NCBI RefSeq assembly: GCF_013415885.1
Contig: NZ_CP058910.1
Span: forward strand, 4,278,001 to 4,342,000
DNA length: 64,000 bases
Reading direction: 5' to 3'
Source of the DNA: Halosimplex rubrum
GTDB taxonomy: Archaea; Halobacteriota; Halobacteria; Halobacteriales; Haloarculaceae
Positions 60,736 through 64,000 of this stretch are shown here, one piece after another. Made by a program: the position numbers and the translations under genes. Positions within the stretch are counted from its first letter, which is position 1. Each line of letters opens with the position of its first letter. Under the pieces are notes generated by a model, which saw only the letters and a list, made by a program, of their open reading frames with translations, did no database searches and was not told the DNA's origin.

Positions 60736-61605
60736 TCAGGCGTTCACGTCTTCGAGGTGGTTCGAGACGACGACGCGGCCCTTGGGCGTGAGCGTCGGGC
60801 CGTCCTCGCCGTCGACGACGAGTTCGTCCTCCCGGAGGTCGTTGAGGACCATCGTCAGCTGACTGCCCTCCATGTCGAGGACGTTCGCCAGCGAGACGCC
60901 CGGGCCCGTCGAGTAGACGGCCACGAGTAGTTCGACCTGTTCCTCCGAGAGGGTCACGTCCTCCAGGTCGGCCATGAGGTCGCTGTACTCCAGGCGGAGG
61001 TAGCGGCCGAGGATCGACATCTTGCGCGGGGACTCCAGGGCGGCCAGCGAGAGGCTCGACTGGCCGCTCGCCAGGTGCCGGACCGCCAGAACCGACCGCT
61101 CGCTGCCGTTGATGTCGCGGGACGACCGCTCGAAGTCGGTGACCGTCGACAGGTCCACGTCGACCGTGTCGTCGGCGCGGCGGAAGCGGACGGTACCCGG
61201 CTTGAGGAACAGTTTCGCGGGCGTGAACTCCTCGTCGGTGACGCGCCCGCCGACGCGGGCGGGGTGTTTGAGAGTCGCGTCGGTACCGTTGAGGACGGCC
61301 TTGAACAGGACCGTCGTGAACTTCTCGATCTTGTCGTCGTCGGCCTCGACGGCGGCGACCATGCGGTCCCCGCCCTTCTCGAAGGCGACCGTCACCGTCG
61401 AGTTGAAAAAGTCGCCCAGGTCGTCGGGGACCTGACCGACGGCGATGTCGAAGATGGCGGACAGGGGGATGGTCACTTTCCCCTCGTCGGCCGCGAGGAC
61501 GAGCCGCTTCTCGCTGAGGAGGATCCGCCCTTTCACCGGCTCGGCTCGGGACGAGGCCTCCGAGTTGAAAGTGGCGACGAAGTCCGCGATGACTGATTCC
61601 GACAT
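60736..61605 (-). CDS. cheF: CheF-family taxis protein linking chemotaxis to the archaellum
   Basis: A 289-residue protein matching haloarchaeal CheF from the start: ESVIADFVATFNSEASSRAEPVKGRILLSEKRLVLAADEGKVTIPLSAIFDIAVGQVP, KFTTVLFKAVLNGTDATLKHPARVGGRVTDEEF, and a C-terminal winged-helix-like tail (SGPGVSLANVLDMEGSQLTMVLNDLREDELVV). In Halobacterium, CheF proteins bind CheY and archaellum proteins. No other che or arl genes are in this window. Confidence 0.88.
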   Translation of the reverse strand: MSESVIADFVATFNSEASSRAEPVKGRILLSEKRLVLAADEGKVTIPLSAIFDIAVGQVPDDLGDFFNSTVTVAFEKGGDRMVAAVEADDDKIEKFTTVLFKAVLNGTDATLKHPARVGGRVTDEEFTPAKLFLKPGTVRFRRADDTVDVDLSTVTDFERSSRDINGSERSVLAVRHLASGQSSLSLAALESPRKMSILGRYLRLEYSDLMADLEDVTLSEEQVELLVAVYSTGPGVSLANVLDMEGSQLTMVLNDLREDELVVDGEDGPTLTPKGRVVVSNHLEDVNA

Positions 61606-61698
61606 GGGCGGCGTTAGCAGTCCCTTCCGCCCCCCGAATATTGAGCGTTTCGTGCCAGTATCACTGGCGAGAACGGTCGAATCCGGTCACACACCCCC

Positions 61699-62196
61699 TC
61701 ACGAGGCGCCCGTGTGCCACGAGCGGCCGAATCGGGCCGCCAGCAGCGATATCCCGACTACCCCGGCCGCGACGCAGCCGCCGTAGACGAGCCCGAACGC
61801 GCCCAGCAGGAACGGGTTACCCGGCAGCGGGAAGAACGGGGTCACGTCGGCGTACAGCGTCGCGTCGAGGAGGACGTGCGACCACGCTCCGACGAGCGCC
61901 CCCGCGGCGACGGCGGCCGGCGTGGCCGTCGCCCCCGGGCGTACGCGGTCGACCAGTCCGTCGAGGCGGGCCGGTAGCGCCAGCACGACGCCGGCTACCA
62001 GGGTCGCGACGACGGTCGCGCCGAGGACCGTCGTGAGGAAGCCGTGAACCGGCCCGCCGAGCGGACCGAAGACGACGAGCGCCGCTCGCACGTCGATCAC
62101 GACGCTGGCGATCAGCAGCGTCGGGAGGTCCAGCCGGCGCGGTGCGAGCGCGCCGAGGAACAGCGCCGGGCCGAGGTGGAAGGGGGTGAGTGGCAT
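61699..62196 (-). CDS. YdjM-like membrane-bound metal-dependent hydrolase
   Basis: A 165-residue membrane protein beginning MPLTPFHLGPALFLG, the mark of the YdjM/metal-dependent hydrolase family. It has four to five predicted helices and conserved His residues (FHLG, PVHGF, WSHVLLD). The catalytic role is known only from family annotation. It is 93 bases upstream of cheF on the same strand. Confidence 0.8.
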   Translation of the reverse strand: MPLTPFHLGPALFLGALAPRRLDLPTLLIASVVIDVRAALVVFGPLGGPVHGFLTTVLGATVVATLVAGVVLALPARLDGLVDRVRPGATATPAAVAAGALVGAWSHVLLDATLYADVTPFFPLPGNPFLLGAFGLVYGGCVAAGVVGISLLAARFGRSWHTGAS

Positions 62197-62239
62197 GGGT
62201 GGTCTGCGGCGTCGAAGCGGAGCGTACCGGAGCCCGACC

Positions 62240-63379
62240 TCACTCGTCGAGGTACCGCGGTCGGCGGACCGACTCGTCGCTGCCCTCGACGAAGGGGAGC
62301 GCGGCGCGGGTCGCGGGGCGTTCCTCGCCGTCGACGCGGACCGCGAGCGAGTCGCCGACCGCCGTCTCGTCGCTGTCGACGGCGGCCAGCGCGACGGGCT
62401 CGTCGCGGGTCGGGCTGTCGGCGGCGCGGGTCACTTCCCCGACGGCGGCGTCGCCGGCGAACACCGCCGCGCCGCCCTCGGGGACGGCGCCCCCCGCGTC
62501 GGCCGTGCCGTCTTCGACAGCCGCGTCGACGACGAGTCCGACGAGCCGCTGGCTCGGCCGCCCGCGGTTCTCGACGCGGGAGACGACCTCCTGGCCGACG
62601 TAACAGCCCTTCTCGAAGTCCAGGGCGTTGCGGACGCCGCAGACGTTGGGGATCCGACCGGATAGCTCGGTCTCGAAGAGGGGGGTGCCGGCCTCTAGCG
62701 TCAGCGTCTCCCAGGTGCGATAGCCGAAGGGCGCGGCTGCCTGGCCGCGGTTCTCCAGGGTGTCGAACACGTCGGCGGCCTCGCTCGCGGCGCAGACCAC
62801 CTCGTAGCCCTCCTCGCCGGCCAGCCCGTCGTCGCGGATCACGGTGACGCCGGCGTCGGCCATCGTCCCGCGAACGAACGAGAGGGGGCGCTCGGGCGAG
62901 GCGGCCTTGTTGAGGACGCTCGCGATCTTCTCGGTGGCCTGGGGGCCGTAGACGCCGAAGACGCCGAAGTCGTCGGAGGCGTCGGTGATCGTCACGTCCT
63001 GGATGAACGTTTTGCCCTGCCAGTCCTCGGCGACGCGCTCGTGCTCGGAGGCCGGGAGGAAGACGAGCAGGCGGTCGCCGGCGGCGGCGTTGTAGACGTA
63101 CATGTCGGTCTCGGCTTTCCCCTGCGGGTCCAGCAGGAGTGCGTAGCAGCCCTCGCCGTCCGCCGTCGGGACGCGGTTCGAGACGGCGTTGTCGACGAAC
63201 TCGACGCGGTCGTCGCCCTCGACGGTGAGGACGCCGTAGCCCCGTTCCGTGACGCCGACGACGTTGCGGACGGCGGCGTGGCTCCGCTCGGGGCGGCCGT
63301 AGTGGGCCACCACCCGGCGGTCGCCCCGTTCTGCGAACGTCGCGCCGTGGTCCGCGTGGACCGACTCGATGACCGTCAT
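62240..63379 (-). CDS. YgfZ/GcvT-like folate-binding protein
   Basis: A 379-residue protein related to the aminomethyltransferase GcvT. It carries the YgfZ signature KGCYVGQE (DFEKGCYVGQEVVSRVEN), with the conserved Cys, and the N-terminal barrel VVAHYGRPERSHAAVRN. GcvT catalytic residues are not conserved, so it is a folate-binding accessory protein for iron-sulfur enzymes rather than a glycine-cleavage T-protein. It is the first gene after a 110-base gap on the minus strand. Confidence 0.88.
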   Translation of the reverse strand: MTVIESVHADHGATFAERGDRRVVAHYGRPERSHAAVRNVVGVTERGYGVLTVEGDDRVEFVDNAVSNRVPTADGEGCYALLLDPQGKAETDMYVYNAAAGDRLLVFLPASEHERVAEDWQGKTFIQDVTITDASDDFGVFGVYGPQATEKIASVLNKAASPERPLSFVRGTMADAGVTVIRDDGLAGEEGYEVVCAASEAADVFDTLENRGQAAAPFGYRTWETLTLEAGTPLFETELSGRIPNVCGVRNALDFEKGCYVGQEVVSRVENRGRPSQRLVGLVVDAAVEDGTADAGGAVPEGGAAVFAGDAAVGEVTRAADSPTRDEPVALAAVDSDETAVGDSLAVRVDGEERPATRAALPFVEGSDESVRRPRYLDE

Positions 63380-63462
63380 TGCCCGATTTGGGGCCGGTGT
63401 CGGGTTACGTCTTGCGGAGCGGGAAACGGTCGGGACCCGCGGCGAGTCGCGAGGGGACCGGG

Positions 63463-63502
63463 CGCGTCACCGCATCACCGCGTCACCGCGTCACCGCGTC
63501 GC
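63463..63502. repeat. 8-bp CGCGTCAC tandem repeat across a stop codon
   Basis: Five units (CGCGTCAC, CGCATCAC, CGCGTCAC, CGCGTCAC, CGCGTCGC) span 63463-63502. The stop codon of the membrane gene (63493-63491) is made by the fourth unit, so the repeat crosses the gene end. Confidence 0.85.
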
Positions 63503-63691
63503 GCCGGCGCGGTACTGTCCGTGCGCGACGCCGATCGCCAGACAGATCAGTCCGAAGACGATCATCGACGGCGCGACCATCATCAGGATCGTATCGGTTC
63601 CCATCGGGATCGGCGCACCGACCAGTCCACCCACGCCGACCGCGATCAGGGCGACGAACGCCACAGCCGTCTTCGGCAAGTCGAGTTCCAT
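63491..63691 (-). CDS. Small two-span membrane protein (DUF7333-like)
   Basis: A 66-residue protein: MELDLPKTAVAFVALIAVGVGGLVG, then TDTILMMVAPSMIVFGLICLAIGV, then the short tail HGQYRAGATR. I recall this pattern (E-(F/L)-D-L-P at the start, ILMMV-P-S-M in the second helix, HG-x-YR at the end) from a haloarchaeal family of unknown function. The ATG at 63691 is preferred over an in-frame start at 63715. The last residues are encoded by the 8-bp tandem repeat. Confidence 0.75.
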   Translation of the reverse strand: MELDLPKTAVAFVALIAVGVGGLVGAPIPMGTDTILMMVAPSMIVFGLICLAIGVAHGQYRAGATR

Positions 63692-63776
63692 AGCGGCCGT
63701 TCGGAACCCTCTCAAATCAGCGTTGCGACGATTCTCACCCGTCCGTTCGAGTCCCGAACTTCAGTCGACTCGGCGC

Positions 63777-64000
63777 TCACCCACGTAACAGCGACTTGAG
63801 CTGGTCGAACGAGAAGACGGTCGTCGGTCGGTCCATGTGGACGCCGATCTCGCCGGCGAACGCCCGGAAGCCGACCCGCTGGACGGGCTCGGGCAGCGAG
63901 TAGGCCCGCCGGACCCAGTGGCCGAGTTCGATCTCGCGTTCGAGGTCGTCGCGCCACGCGGCCTCGTAGGCGGCCAGCGTCGCCGGATCGCGGGGGGCGA
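63777..64000 (-). CDS. C-terminus of a geranylgeranyl-reductase-like oxidoreductase (cut by window edge)
   Basis: The last 73 codons read YEAAWRDDLEREIELGHWV, RRAYSLPEPVQRVGFRAF, AGEIGVHMDRPTTVF and end QLKSLLRG. This matches the tail of haloarchaeal geranylgeranyl reductase family flavoproteins, which reduce isoprenoid chains of lipids or menaquinone. The FAD-binding part is outside the window, so the assignment rests on the tail only. Confidence 0.6.
   Translation of the reverse strand, partial: APRDPATLAAYEAAWRDDLEREIELGHWVRRAYSLPEPVQRVGFRAFAGEIGVHMDRPTTVFSFDQLKSLLRG

Noticed and set aside
62240-63379. Calling this gene gcvT (glycine cleavage T-protein) because gcvPA/gcvPB are in the window
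   Set aside because: The KGCYVGQE signature is that of YgfZ-type proteins, and it is 55 kb from the gcvP genes.
1-64000. CRISPR arrays, insertion sequences, rRNA genes or replication origin
   Set aside because: No spaced direct repeats, transposase motifs, rRNA sequences or Orc1/Cdc6 gene with origin boxes were found; the tandem repeats present are short and without spacers.

Overview
This 64 kb window comes from a haloarchaeon (class Halobacteria). The proteins are strongly acidic, the DNA is GC-rich with local AT-rich islands, many starts are preceded by a TATA box about 25-30 bases upstream (leaderless transcripts), and many products belong to families I know mainly from Halobacteria (CheF, RdfA, the archaeal SMC-like Sph proteins, type II GAPDH, BGTF/DUF7282 surface proteins, Tat lipoproteins). 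I cannot name the genus. No transposase, CRISPR array or rRNA is visible; there is one tRNA gene, tRNA-Val(CAC).

Layout. 1-1.4 kb: a cut-off MATE exporter, its TetR-type regulator with two palindromic operators, and a small heat-shock protein. 1.4-10 kb: a 2-hydroxyacid dehydrogenase, an AGE-family epimerase, the two-subunit glycine decarboxylase (gcvPA-gcvPB) behind an unusual 7-codon upstream frame, and a large PAS/GAF histidine kinase. 10-12.5 kb: a zinc-ribbon protein, cobalamin adenosyltransferase, a metallo-beta-lactamase-fold hydrolase, an iron-box palindrome, a small coiled protein and tRNA-Val. 12.5-15.4 kb: an AT-richer accessory stretch after the tRNA with an HNH nuclease and unknown genes. 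15.4-23.5 kb: an MFS transporter, a P19-like exported metal protein paired with a DUF7282-like membrane protein, a GH3 glycosidase and a HEAT-repeat protein. 23.6-29.8 kb: a complete dipeptide-type ABC importer operon (SBP, two permeases, one fused double ATPase). 30.3-33.4 kb: a Tat-exported DyP-peroxidase-like protein translationally coupled to an FG-GAP/ASPIC-UnbV lipoprotein.

33.8-34.4 kb holds no gene but contains a striking long hairpin element. 34.4-41 kb is a central-metabolism block: HtpX protease, type I GAPDH, a tiny membrane protein, Pgk, an SDR epimerase/dehydrogenase, a phosphodiesterase and the archaeal type II GAPDH. With both GAPDHs and Pgk in 5.5 kb, the cell can run the lower glycolytic steps in either direction. 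41-46 kb: two tandem lipoproteins, a YprB-like exonuclease and an arylsulfotransferase-like surface protein. 46-49 kb: the cell-shape pair Sph (SMC-like) and RdfA. 49-54 kb: a Zn/Cd P-type ATPase whose stop codon lies inside a 24-bp tandem repeat, a small membrane protein and a TIGR00300-type ornithine cyclodeaminase-like enzyme. 54-64 kb: a three-repeat surface protein, panB, an iron-box-controlled siderophore-binding lipoprotein, an S66 carboxypeptidase, ferredoxin, endonuclease III, CheF, a membrane hydrolase, a YgfZ-like protein, a DUF7333-like membrane protein and the cut-off end of a geranylgeranyl-reductase-like gene.

The most interesting items are the DyP-like/FG-GAP pair with a substituted distal motif, the structured intergenic element at 33966-34085, the short tandem arrays that run across stop codons, the iron box in front of a protein of unknown function, and the HNH plus helix-turn-helix protein next to tRNA-Val.
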